A stretch of 64,000 nucleotides of DNA, taken from the NCBI GenBank assembly GCA_900321035.1, contig ONUH01000006.1:1-64000 (forward strand). Reading direction: 5' to 3'. Of this stretch, positions 1 to 7,205 are shown in pieces; positions within the stretch are counted from its first letter, which is position 1, and every line of letters begins with the position of its first letter. The stretch comes from an uncultured Selenomonadales bacterium (GTDB lineage: Bacteria; Bacillota; Negativicutes; Selenomonadales; Selenomonadaceae). The position numbers and the translations under genes were made by a program. Below the pieces are notes generated by a model. It did not search any database, was not told where the DNA came from, and saw only the letters and a list, made by a program, of their open reading frames with translations.

Positions 1-42
1 CTTACTGAAGCATGTGCCGTGGAGGGATGCCAACTCTGTTTC

Positions 43-372
43 CTATTGTTTAGGCACTGCCGCCAGGAAGTCAAGTGGCTCTGTCCCTGAGTTGATTAAA
101 CTGTGGGAATGCCCCTCGGGACAGTAGTTGCATTGACCAGCATGGATAGGGGTTGAAGTACCGTCGTCAATAAGTGTTCCTTCGCCGCTTGTAATGAAGA
201 TAAATTCACAGCTGCCTTCGTGTGTGTGCAGTCCGATGCTTGCTCCGGGCACAAGGCGTGCCTGTATGATGCGGGTTGTGCCGTCCCAGTACATTTTTGC
301 TTCCATGTGTTTTTCGCCGCCCTTGAAATTCGCCAGCCAATTCTCGTCCATCGCCTTAAAATCCAGCTTCAT
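43..372 (-). CDS. Small single-domain cupin protein
   Basis: The 109-residue protein is one cupin barrel. Both cupin motifs are visible: GLHTHEGSCEFIFITSG at about residues 47-63 supplies the His-x-His and Glu metal ligands, and CPEGHSHSLIN at about 84-94 supplies the third His. There is no signal peptide or second domain, so it is probably cytoplasmic and metal-binding; the substrate cannot be told. Its ATG overlaps the stop of the hydrogenase protease gene upstream by 4 nt (ATGA), so it is the last gene of the hypA-hypB-hyaD operon. That suggests a role connected with nickel or hydrogenase maturation, but this is context only. It could equally be a passenger enzyme. Confidence 0.85.
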   Translation of the reverse strand: MKLDFKAMDENWLANFKGGEKHMEAKMYWDGTTRIIQARLVPGASIGLHTHEGSCEFIFITSGEGTLIDDGTSTPIHAGQCNYCPEGHSHSLINSGTEPLDFLAAVPKQ

Positions 373-935
373 TGATTATCTTCCTTTCGCTGCAAAACTA
401 CGCCCCAACGTGAGAGTTCTTCCGCAGCCATCGCCGCCGCTTCCGAAATACGTGGCTCCATTTCCTTTGAAAGCGAAAGCCCCGCTTTGAGGCTTTTCGG
501 CTCCGCACCGATCACAACGACCTCGCCGATGGGTTTTCCCGTAACTTCGAGGAACGTCAATACGTCCTGCACGCCGATCTCATGAGCCGACAGCTTTTCG
601 CGGAAGTGCGCCTTGACCTCGTCATCCACGAGTCTTCGGCATCGTCCGTCGGCGCCGCCCTCTTTCAGCGCGTCTAAGATCAGGAGTTTTTCCGTCCCGG
701 TCACGAACCGCAACAGCTCCATGCCCAGCACGCCGCCGTCCAGGACCTGCACATCGTCGGGAAAATCATAGGCCGCGTCCAAAGTCTCCGCCACCCGAAC
801 ACCGAAGCCCTCATCCGAGAGCAATACATTCCCGACGCCCAGCACCGTGACACGGGGCGGCGCCAGGAAATCCGGCGCCTCGTCCCTTTGGATCAGACTG
901 CCGCCTTTGCCCGACAAATCCACCGCATCGCTCAT
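369..935 (-). CDS. hyaD: [NiFe]-hydrogenase maturation endopeptidase, HyaD/HybD family (peptidase M52)
   Basis: This family removes the C-terminal tail of the [NiFe]-hydrogenase large subunit once nickel is inserted. The N-terminal region carries the family signature VLGVGNVLLSDEGFGVRVAE, with the nickel-sensing acidic residue in DEGFGV. HEIGVQDVLTFLE and VIGAEPKSLKAGLSLS are typical of the HyaD branch. An upstream in-frame ATG at 977 exists, but the start at 935 is preferred: it overlaps the hypB stop as ATGA and follows a GGGAAGG ribosome-binding site inside hypB. The likely substrate is HyaB (48374-50290), whose DPCMACATH is followed by a 24-residue tail. The gene therefore sits about 47 kb from its probable target. 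Confidence 0.92.
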   Translation of the reverse strand: MSDAVDLSGKGGSLIQRDEAPDFLAPPRVTVLGVGNVLLSDEGFGVRVAETLDAAYDFPDDVQVLDGGVLGMELLRFVTGTEKLLILDALKEGGADGRCRRLVDDEVKAHFREKLSAHEIGVQDVLTFLEVTGKPIGEVVVIGAEPKSLKAGLSLSKEMEPRISEAAAMAAEELSRWGVVLQRKEDNQ

Positions 936-1597
936 ACCGCGCCTTCCCTTTTCCCTTTGACCTTCCCGCGAAGCCAATCAAACCATACGTCCATCCCGTC
1001 GCCCTTCGTCGCGGAAATCGGCAATACCGCCGCGCCGGGATGAATCGTTTTTATATCCTCTGTCGCCTGCGGCAAATCAAAATTCGTGAACGGCAAAAGG
1101 TCGGTCTTGTTGATCAGCGCCACCGCGGACTCCTTGAACATCAGCGGATATTTCATCGGCTTGTCGTCGCCCTCGGTCACCGACAGCACCACCGCCTTCG
1201 CGTCCTCGCCCAGCGCGAACTCTGCCGGGCAGACGAGATTGCCGACATTCTCGATCACGATTAAATCCAGATCGTCAAGCTTGAGGGACTGCAACGCCTT
1301 TTCCACCATCGCCGCATCGAGATGACAGCCGCCCGCCGTATTGATCTGCACTACCTGCGCACCGCAAGCGCCGATACGGTCGGCGTCCTTCGACGTAAAA
1401 AGATCGCCTTCGATCACGGCGATCCGCATCTCCCCGGACAGCGCGCAAAGCGTTGCCTCCATCAGCGTCGTCTTCCCCGATCCGGGCGATCCCATCAGGT
1501 TCAGCACGAAAATACGGCGCGCCGCGAAATCCGCTTTCATCGCGTCCGCCAGCGCGTCGTTCTTTCCCAGGATATCCTGCATAACATTTACTTCCAT
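932..1597 (-). CDS. hypB: Hydrogenase nickel-incorporation GTPase HypB
   Basis: HypB is a SIMIBI-class GTPase that delivers nickel to the [NiFe]-hydrogenase large subunit together with HypA. The P-loop GSPGSGKTTL lies near residue 36. Switch elements EGDLFTSKDADRI and the metal-site region AGGCHLDAAMV follow, then the NKTD base-specificity motif near residue 163. The N-terminal His-rich nickel-storage stretch of some HypB proteins is absent, so this is the short form. The start ATG at 1597 has GGAG upstream; a second in-frame ATG lies five codons in. The gene lies 4 nt after hypA and overlaps hyaD by 4 nt, a tight operon. hypC, hypD, hypE and hypF are not in the window. Confidence 0.97.
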   Translation of the reverse strand: MEVNVMQDILGKNDALADAMKADFAARRIFVLNLMGSPGSGKTTLMEATLCALSGEMRIAVIEGDLFTSKDADRIGACGAQVVQINTAGGCHLDAAMVEKALQSLKLDDLDLIVIENVGNLVCPAEFALGEDAKAVVLSVTEGDDKPMKYPLMFKESAVALINKTDLLPFTNFDLPQATEDIKTIHPGAAVLPISATKGDGMDVWFDWLRGKVKGKREGAV

Positions 1598-1601
1598 AAT
1601 A

Positions 1602-1940
1602 TTATTCCATCTCCAAATACTCTACCCGAAGCTCGCGTCCGCTTACAAGCGCAAGCCCTCCGCCGCAGGCTGGGCAAATAAAATTGTATTTCTCGACCGG
1701 CTGCTCACGGCCGCACGCGCCGCACCGTCCGACCAGCGGCACACGCTTCACCGAAAGCTCCGCGTTTTCCGCCAAAGTTCCCTGCGCGAGCGACGAAAAA
1801 CAAAACCGTAGCGCATCCTCCTCGACGCCCGCCATCTCCCCGATCAGCAGCCCGATTTTCAGGATACGGGCCGAGTTTTCCTTCGCCGCCTGTTCCTTCG
1901 CAATATCCAGGATTCCCTCGGCAATCGCCATTTCATGCAT
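1602..1940 (-). CDS. hypA: Hydrogenase nickel-incorporation metallochaperone HypA
   Basis: This is a 112-residue HypA/HybF nickel metallochaperone. The N-terminal MHEMAIAEGILDIA includes the invariant His2 that binds nickel with Glu3. The C-terminal half holds the structural zinc site as two CxxC pairs, RCGACGRE and CPACGGG. Length and residue spacing match the family. It is the first gene of the operon hypA-hypB-hyaD-cupin, and the region between it and apeB (1941-2092) is the divergent promoter region for both. Confidence 0.97.
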   Translation of the reverse strand: MHEMAIAEGILDIAKEQAAKENSARILKIGLLIGEMAGVEEDALRFCFSSLAQGTLAENAELSVKRVPLVGRCGACGREQPVEKYNFICPACGGGLALVSGRELRVEYLEME

Positions 1941-2092
1941 TGGAATTTCCCGCCCCGCCGATTATTTTCCGTTCCCATTATACCACGCCCCCCGCTTCCG
2001 GTCTATGCTCTTCGCCGGTTTCGATAGCGCCGCGCGAAAAAATATGCTATCATGGTGAAAAATCTTCATTATTATAGGAGGCGTCTTTTCCT

Positions 2093-3361
2093 ATGTTCCA
2101 AGAACTTTTGGCGTTCATTGCCCAAGCGCCGTCGCCCTGCCATACCGTACGCGCAGGCGAGGCGATGCTGACGGAAGCGGGCTTCTCTCCCCTCGCGTGG
2201 GGCAAGCCCTGGCTCCTTGCACCGGGCGGCCGGTATTACACAAAAGCCTTCGGCTCTTCGCTCTTGGCCTTCACCGTTGGCTCGAACAGCCAGCGCGGGC
2301 TTCGCATCGCCGCTGCCCACACCGATTTTCCCGGATTCCGCGTAAAAACTTCGGCAGGACTTGCAAAGGACGGCTACGGCCTTGTGAACGTAGAACCTTA
2401 CGGCGGATTGATGCTCTCGAGCTGGCTCGACCGTCCGCTGTCGCTGGCGGGACAGATCGTCCTGCGGGGCAAAGACGCATTCTCACCGGAAGTCTGCCTG
2501 TTCGACTTCGCACGCCCTCTGCTGACCATTCCCCGGCTCGCCATTCACCTTGACCGAAAAGTTAACGAAGGAGAAAAGCTGGACCGCCAGAAATCCATGA
2601 CGCCGCTCGCCTCCTTGCTGAAAGAAGAAATCGGCGGCGAATTCTTCCTGGAAAAGCTCGCCAGGGAAATCGGCCGTGCACCCGAAGACGTCCTCGCCTA
2701 TGACTTGAACGTCTATCTCGCGGAGCCAGGGGCGCTCCTCGGCTTCGACGGCGAATTCATTTCCGCCCCGCGCCTCGACAATCTGACTTCCGTGCACGCC
2801 TGCCTTTCCGCTTTAACGGCGTCGTCCGCGGAAAACGGTATCCACGTCGTTTCTCTCTTTGACCACGAGGAAGTGGGCAGCCGTACAAAGCAAGGTGCCG
2901 ATTCCAGTCTGCTCCCGCACTTTTTGGAAGCCGTCTATCGCGGCCTCTCCCTGGACGCCGACGACCTCGCCGACGACCTCGCGCAGGGCTTCCTCCTCTC
3001 CGTGGACGCCGCCCACGGCCTGCACCCGAATTACGAGGACAAAGCCGATCCGACAAACCGCCCGCGCCTCGGGCAGGGGCTCGTCATAAAACGCGCCGCC
3101 AGCCAGTCTTACGCCGGTGACGCAACAGCCTCCGCCGTCGTCTCCGCTCTTTGCGAAGCCCACGAAATTCCTTTCCAATGCTTTGCGAACCGCTCCGATA
3201 TTCCCGGCGGCTCCACGCTTGGCTCCTTGGTCTCCGCCCGACTCGGCGTCCGCGCGCAGGACGTCGGCGTGCCGCTGCTCGCCATGCACTCCGCACGGGA
3301 ACTGATGGCCGCCGCCGACCTGGACGCGCTGACCCGCCTTCTCTCCGCGTTTTTTGCCTGA
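2093..3361 (+). CDS. apeB: M18-family aspartyl aminopeptidase
   Basis: The 422-residue protein is a cytosolic zinc aminopeptidase of family M18, which prefers N-terminal acidic residues. The metal-ligand and catalytic motifs are in order: AAHTDFPGFRVK (first His, about residue 75), SAPRLDNLTSVHA (bridging Asp), DHEEVGS (catalytic Glu and ligand Glu), SVDAAHGLHPNYEDK, and a final ligand His in MHSARELM. A strong AGGAGG ribosome-binding site at 2078-2083 fixes the start. The gene stands alone, divergent from hypA, and is followed at once by the rpsF promoter. A role in peptide turnover is inferred from the family. Confidence 0.95.
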   Translation: MFQELLAFIAQAPSPCHTVRAGEAMLTEAGFSPLAWGKPWLLAPGGRYYTKAFGSSLLAFTVGSNSQRGLRIAAAHTDFPGFRVKTSAGLAKDGYGLVNVEPYGGLMLSSWLDRPLSLAGQIVLRGKDAFSPEVCLFDFARPLLTIPRLAIHLDRKVNEGEKLDRQKSMTPLASLLKEEIGGEFFLEKLAREIGRAPEDVLAYDLNVYLAEPGALLGFDGEFISAPRLDNLTSVHACLSALTASSAENGIHVVSLFDHEEVGSRTKQGADSSLLPHFLEAVYRGLSLDADDLADDLAQGFLLSVDAAHGLHPNYEDKADPTNRPRLGQGLVIKRAASQSYAGDATASAVVSALCEAHEIPFQCFANRSDIPGGSTLGSLVSARLGVRAQDVGVPLLAMHSARELMAAADLDALTRLLSAFFA

Positions 3362-3386
3362 CAGAAATGTCGAAAACCACTTTTCC

Positions 3387-3416
3387 TTGACAAACTCTCC
3401 TCCAAGGCATTATAAT
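3387..3416 (+). promoter_or_regulatory. Sigma-A-type promoter of rpsF-ssb-rpsR
   Basis: A perfect TTGACA (3387-3392) and perfect TATAAT (3411-3416) are separated by 18 nt. The spacer begins AACTC and ends GGCAT. The same spacer ends recur at the two promoters before the decarboxylase gene (21017-21046, 21097-21126) and, less closely, at the hydG locus (42516-42545). Confidence 0.85.
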
Positions 3417-3466
3417 TCTTTGGTCGAATGGGTTTAAAATGTTATCCGATATTTTGAGCCTTCCCT

Positions 3467-3488
3467 GCTTGCTCCCATGAGGGCAAGC
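3467..3488 (+). promoter_or_regulatory. Hairpin in the rpsF 5' leader, possible S6:S18 autoregulatory element
   Basis: An 8-bp stem GCTTGCTC / GGGCAAGC closes a 6-nt loop, 12 nt before the rpsF ribosome-binding site. Leaders of rpsF-ssb-rpsR operons in many bacteria carry an S6:S18-binding hairpin. Position fits, but the conserved bulge was not confidently identified, so the assignment is tentative. Confidence 0.35.
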
Positions 3489-3514
3489 CAATAGTCCAAA
3501 GAGGAGGTGATTTC

Positions 3515-3856
3515 GTGAGAAAGTACGAAGTCATATTTATCGTGAGGCCGCTGGAGGACGAGGCGACGGAAGCCGTCATCGAAAAGTTCTCCAAGCTGAT
3601 TGCAAACAACGGCGGCACCATTGATAAAGAAGACCGTTGGGGCCGGCGCAAGCTCGCCTATCCGATCAAAGACTGCGCAGACGGCTACTACTGCCTGTTC
3701 TACGTGTCCTGCGAGCCGGATTGCGTAAAGGAATGCGACCGCGTCATGAAGATTACCGACGATGTGCTCAAGCACATGATCGTGAAGTCGGAAGGCGTCG
3801 AGGAAGAAGCCGCCAAAACCGAAGCCGCGCCTGAAGCGACGGCGGAGGAAGAGTAA
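3515..3856 (+). CDS. rpsF: 30S ribosomal protein S6
   Basis: S6 binds S18 in the platform of the 30S subunit. The 113-residue sequence begins MRKYEVIFIVRP, the classic S6 start, and contains WGRRKLAYPIKDCADGYY, the conserved central strand. The C-terminus is an acidic Glu/Ala tail. The start is a GTG with a near-perfect GAGGAGGTGA ribosome-binding site. It is first in the conserved operon rpsF-ssb-rpsR, with 29 nt to ssb. Confidence 0.98.
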   Translation: MRKYEVIFIVRPLEDEATEAVIEKFSKLIANNGGTIDKEDRWGRRKLAYPIKDCADGYYCLFYVSCEPDCVKECDRVMKITDDVLKHMIVKSEGVEEEAAKTEAAPEATAEEE

Positions 3857-3885
3857 GAGTACGACAGTCAGGAAGGGGCATTTCC

Positions 3886-4326
3886 ATGAATAAAGTGATT
3901 TTGATGGGCCGCCTCGCACGTGATCCCGAGCTTCGCACCACGCAATCGGGCCGCCAGATGGCGCGCATGACGATTGCCGTCGATCGCCGCATCAGCCGGG
4001 CGAATGCACAGCCCGGACAGCAGACGGCAGACTTCATCAGTTTGGTGGCTTGGGAACGCACGGCGGAATTTGCCGAGAAATACCTTAACAAAGGCAGCCA
4101 GATTCTGATAGAAGGCCGCATCCAGACGGGAAGCTATGAAGCGCAGGACGGCACGAAACGGTACACCACCGACGTGATTGTCGAGCGAATCGAATTCGCC
4201 GGCTCCCGTTCCCAAAGCGCCCCGGACGGCGGTTTCGCGCCAAGGAACCCCGCTCCCGCAGGTCCGTCCCCGGCTGCGCCCTCCTTTGACAATGCTCCGA
4301 TTGCTGACGAGGATATTCCGTTTTAA
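3886..4326 (+). CDS. ssb: Single-stranded DNA-binding protein
   Basis: The N-terminal OB fold starts MNKVILMGRLARDPELR and runs to about residue 105, with the usual SLVAWERTAEFAEKYLNKG. A Pro/Ala/Gly-rich linker follows, ending in the acidic tip DEDIPF that recruits replication and repair partners. The 146-residue length is normal. It lies between rpsF and rpsR, the usual order. Confidence 0.98.
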   Translation: MNKVILMGRLARDPELRTTQSGRQMARMTIAVDRRISRANAQPGQQTADFISLVAWERTAEFAEKYLNKGSQILIEGRIQTGSYEAQDGTKRYTTDVIVERIEFAGSRSQSAPDGGFAPRNPAPAGPSPAAPSFDNAPIADEDIPF

Positions 4327-4340
4327 AGGAGGAATGAACC

Positions 4341-4574
4341 GTGATCAGACGTGACAGAAGCCGTCGTCCCCGCAAGAAAGTCTGCTCTTTCTGCGTGGAC
4401 AAGGTAGATCACATCGACTATAAGGACGCGGGCAAGCTCCGCCGCTTCATCACGGAGCGCGGAAAAATCCTGCCCCGCCGTATCTCGGGCAACTGCGCCA
4501 AGCATCAGCGCCAGGTAACGCTGGCTATCAAGCGCGCGCGCAACATCGCCCTGCTGCCGTTCACGGCAGAATAA
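4341..4574 (+). CDS. rpsR: 30S ribosomal protein S18
   Basis: This is a 77-residue basic protein with the S18 core [20 protein letters not shown] and the C-terminal [11 protein letters not shown]. The N-terminus carries CSFC and a later Cys/His pair, the arrangement of zinc-binding (C+) S18 variants. The start is GTG with AAAGGAGG upstream. It is last in the rpsF-ssb-rpsR operon and is followed 10 nt later by a strong terminator. Confidence 0.98.
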   Translation: MIRRDRSRRPRKKVCSFCVDKVDHIDYKDAGKLRRFITERGKILPRRISGNCAKHQRQVTLAIKRARNIALLPFTAE

Positions 4575-4584
4575 TCCCGATACA

Positions 4585-4615
4585 AAAAAGAGAGCCGCGA
4601 GGCTCTCTTTTTTTA
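4585..4615. terminator. Bidirectional rho-independent terminator
   Basis: A 7-bp stem GAGAGCC / GGCTCTC with a GCGA loop is flanked by six A on the left and seven T on the right. It lies between the convergent rpsR and L,D-transpeptidase genes and can serve both. Confidence 0.9.
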
Positions 4616-4633
4616 CGTCATTTTGCTTTTCCT

Positions 4634-5344
4634 TCAGATTTTCCAATCCGCTGCGGTTTCCGGCGAAAGTTTTCTCAGATCGCCGATGACGACCACGCAG
4701 TCCGGACGAACCTTCTGCATCACGAAACGCATATCGGCCACAGGAATAGCGACGCATCCGCCCGTATACGGCTTGTACGGGCCAAAGCAGTGAAGGAAGA
4801 TGGCGGAACCGAGGCCCGGCGTTCCGGCTTCATTGTAGCTGATATTCATGGCGTAGGTATAATGCGGATCGTAGTCCACGATGTGCTCGCTGGCCTCGGT
4901 ATCAAGGCCGGGCAGTTCGCGGACGTCCGCCATTTGGTTGTACTTCATGCCTGGACGGTCATCGCCCGACCAGTAGATATTCTCGTCCACCTGCGTATAG
5001 GGAATGGCGCAGCCGGGGTCCTCCGCGATGCCGAAAGCGGCGTTGAATCGGAACGTCCCCACCGGCGTCATGCCGTCGCCCTCTTTCGTCTTTCCCAGCC
5101 CTCCCTTGCCGATGAATCCGGGGGTGGTCATCAGTACGTGCCACTCGCCTGCTTGATCCTTTTCGTGCAGGGAAATCCAAGCGGTGGTCTTGCCGACTCC
5201 GGCGACAACAAAAAGCTGGTTCGCGGTCTTCGCCTGCGGCAGTTTCGTCACCCACTCCGGCGACGCCGCCGACTCCGCGGCTCCGGCAACGCTGAACGCT
5301 GCCAAGACCAGCAGCGCACACAATACCGCACAAATTTTCTTCAT
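4634..5344 (-). CDS. Secreted L,D-transpeptidase (YkuD) family protein
   Basis: The 236-residue protein has a Sec signal peptide (MKKICAVLCALLVLAAFSVA) and a YkuD catalytic domain. GDGMTPVGTFRF marks the domain core. HCFGPYKPYTGGCVAIP near residues 192-208 holds the catalytic His and Cys in the (S/T)xGC arrangement. Such enzymes form 3-3 peptidoglycan cross-links or anchor proteins to the wall; some are catalytically related but act elsewhere. It faces the rpsR operon tail to tail. Its upstream side is occupied by the foldback repeat B1. Confidence 0.9.
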   Translation of the reverse strand: MKKICAVLCALLVLAAFSVAGAAESAASPEWVTKLPQAKTANQLFVVAGVGKTTAWISLHEKDQAGEWHVLMTTPGFIGKGGLGKTKEGDGMTPVGTFRFNAAFGIAEDPGCAIPYTQVDENIYWSGDDRPGMKYNQMADVRELPGLDTEASEHIVDYDPHYTYAMNISYNEAGTPGLGSAIFLHCFGPYKPYTGGCVAIPVADMRFVMQKVRPDCVVVIGDLRKLSPETAADWKI

Positions 5345-5390
5345 AGTTCTGTCCCTCCTCGCAGAATCGCATTGCGTTTTCCTATTACAC

Positions 5391-6003
5391 AGTGAAACAT
5401 TTTTCAGGTTTTATTTTCTTTTGCGAAAGATTTTTGCCATGGCTTGTACGATTACACTTATTCGTCGTTAGTGAATTATCTTGGCGGGGCTTCGCCCCCG
5501 TCACAGTCCAGTGGACTGTGACGAGCCTCCCCACACAAGGGGAGAGCCCCTTGTGAATCCCCCAGGAAGGCCCTGCGGGGCCAAGATTCCGCGGGGAAAG
5601 CCTGAAACAGCTTATCGGATAAGTTATCCCGCGACTAAGCCTCTTAGCGGCTTAAAGTTTAGCCCGTTTTACAAAATTAGGTGTTTGCGCCGCGAAACCC
5701 AAACCGACAAACACGGGCTAAAGTCAAAGTTATCAATAGCTTTCTCGCGGGATGAACGAATCTTAAAGTTATTTTCTCCTTTGACCGCGGATTCCCGGCT
5801 CCGCAGAGCCCTAAGGAGGGTTCCAAAGGGAGGAACGCCCTTTGCAGGGTCCGCAGGGGCGGCGCCCCTGCAAATTATATTTGCAGTCGCAAATATAATT
5901 TTATTAACCAAAAAGAAAAAATCGAAAAATGTTTCACGTGATTAGAAACGCTTGGAAGCGTCAGCCTGTTAACGTTTCTTATGCAGGCGAAGCCTGTAAC
6001 AAT
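5391..6003. repeat. Foldback repeat element B, copy 1
   Basis: This non-coding stretch forms a large imperfect inverted repeat. Ends are GTGAAACATTTTTC on the left and GAAAAATGTTTCAC on the right (5921-5938). Inside, GATTCCGCGG / CCGCGGATTC, TCCCGCGA / TCGCGGGA and GTTTAGCCCG / CGGGCTAAA pair in nested order. The left arm carries a 25-bp palindrome (5499-5523). Beyond the right end, 5939-6003 repeats in inverted form the arm found left of copy 2 (45372-45440). Copy 2 shares interior order and orientation. No protein gene is evident; the open frames here have no start signals or recognizable sequence. Confidence 0.75.
5499..5523. repeat. 25-bp palindrome, family P, copy 1
   Basis: This is a perfect 12-1-12 inverted repeat with arm CGTCACAGTCCA. 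Related copies lie at 22598, 35703 and 45869; paired positions change together between copies. Confidence 0.8.
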
Positions 6004-6045
6004 CAAACATAACCAAGTTTTGCTGAATTTACATACAACTTGTTA

Positions 6046-6079
6046 TAAAAAGGGGATGCCGGACGGCTCCCCTTTTTTT
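6046..6079. terminator. Rho-independent terminator after the crotonase-family gene
   Basis: An 8-bp stem (GGGGA plus GCC, one bulged base, against GGC plus TCCCC) is flanked by A-tract and T-tract. It ends transcription of the minus-strand gene that stops at 6083. Confidence 0.8.
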
Positions 6080-6082
6080 CGC

Positions 6083-6862
6083 CTATTTCCCCTTAAACAC
6101 CGGCGCGCGCTTTTCCGAGAACGCCTTGACGCCTTCTTTGAAGTCCTCGGTACCCAAGAGCGCGGACATGGCCATCGCCTCGTAAGTCAGCGTGTCGTCG
6201 AGAGAAGCGCCGTAGTTGTTGATTTCCTTCTTCATCATGGCGAGAGCCAGCGGCGCACCCGCGGCGATCTGCTTTGCAACGCCCATAACGCCCTCCCGGA
6301 GCGCCTCCTGCGTAAACACGCCGTTGACGAGGCCGATGGCCATCGCCTCATGCGCCTCCACCGGACGCGCGGTAAACATCAGCTCTTTGGCTTTCGCCAG
6401 CCCCACGGTCTTCGCCAGGAAATAATAGCCGCCGCAATCGGGGGCAAGGCCGACGCTGGCAAAACTCTGGATGAATTTCACGCCTTCGGCGGCATAGCAA
6501 AGGTCGCAGGCAATGGCGATATTGAAGCCCGCGCCTGCCGCTACGCCGTTCACCATCGCGATGACGGGCTTCGACATGGCGTGGATCAAGCGGACGATCA
6601 TTCCGGCCTGCGCGACGAAACGGCGGCGCTCCTCCGTCGTCTTGAGGTTGTCCAGCGCGCCGAGGTCGCCGCCCGCGCAGAACGCACGCCCTTCGCCCGT
6701 CAGCACGACAACGCGCACTTCCGGGTCATGCTCCGCCTCATGCAGCTTCGCGATCCACCCGTTGATGAGATCGAGGCTCATGGAGTTCAGGCTTTTCGGA
6801 CGGTTCAGCGTGAGAACGGCGACGCCGCCTTCTTTTTCGTACTTGATAACTTCCTCCGGCAT
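6083..6862 (-). CDS. Enoyl-CoA hydratase/isomerase (crotonase) family protein
   Basis: The 259-residue protein is one crotonase domain. The oxyanion-hole elements are present: GRAFCAGGDLGAL near residue 60 and VNGVAAGAGFNIAIACD near residue 105. GLAPDCGGYYFLAKTVG follows, where the first catalytic Glu of classical hydratases is not evident and an Asp precedes the Gly pair, as in PaaG-type isomerases. It could therefore be a hydratase or a double-bond isomerase acting on an acyl-CoA. No acyl-CoA dehydrogenase or thiolase lies beside it, so the pathway is open. It is transcribed alone, with a terminator 4 nt after its stop. Confidence 0.85.
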   Translation of the reverse strand: MPEEVIKYEKEGGVAVLTLNRPKSLNSMSLDLINGWIAKLHEAEHDPEVRVVVLTGEGRAFCAGGDLGALDNLKTTEERRRFVAQAGMIVRLIHAMSKPVIAMVNGVAAGAGFNIAIACDLCYAAEGVKFIQSFASVGLAPDCGGYYFLAKTVGLAKAKELMFTARPVEAHEAMAIGLVNGVFTQEALREGVMGVAKQIAAGAPLALAMMKKEINNYGASLDDTLTYEAMAMSALLGTEDFKEGVKAFSEKRAPVFKGK

Positions 6863-7038
6863 AAAATTTCACTCCTTTATTGATAATTGAAAATCAACTG
6901 TTATATTCATATTTCGACGCGACGCAAAAAAATCCTTTCAAGAATTGCAAAGAAGTATATCGACGTATCGCGCCGAACAAATTTCCATGGGATAGACTGA
7001 CGACAACGACGCCTTTGGAAATTTTGCAAGCGAGACAC

Positions 7039-7069
7039 AAAAAACCCGAAGCCGAAGCTTCGGGTTTTT
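7039..7069. terminator. Terminator downstream of tRNA-Glu
   Basis: An 8-bp stem CCCGAAGC / GCTTCGGG with a CGAA loop is flanked by A and T tracts. It lies directly 3' of the minus-strand tRNA. The interval 6863-7038 holds no recognizable gene. Confidence 0.88.
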
Positions 7070-7080
7070 AAATTACAACT

Positions 7081-7155
7081 TGGTGACTCCTAGGGGATTC
7101 GAACCCCTGAACCCGCCGTGAGAGGGCGGTGTCTTAACCACTTGACGAAGGAGCC
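7081..7155 (-). tRNA. tRNA-Glu (anticodon CUC)
   Basis: Read on the minus strand, the 75-nt gene begins GGCTCCTTCGTCAAGTGG and ends with encoded CCA. The acceptor stem, D arm, anticodon stem CCGCC/GGCGG with loop CTCTCAC, and T arm AGGGGTTCGAATCCCCT all fold. Anticodon CUC reads GAG. It lies about 50 nt downstream of gltX, its own synthetase, in the same direction. Confidence 0.97.
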
Positions 7156-7205
7156 GTTCATTATATTACACGGCTTCCTCTAAAATGTCAAGATTTTTTT
7201 ATCCG

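Noticed and set aside
5481-5945. Protein-coding gene in the foldback repeat B1
   Set aside because: Open frame is short, without a ribosome-binding site, and the same region in copy B2 does not keep the frame.
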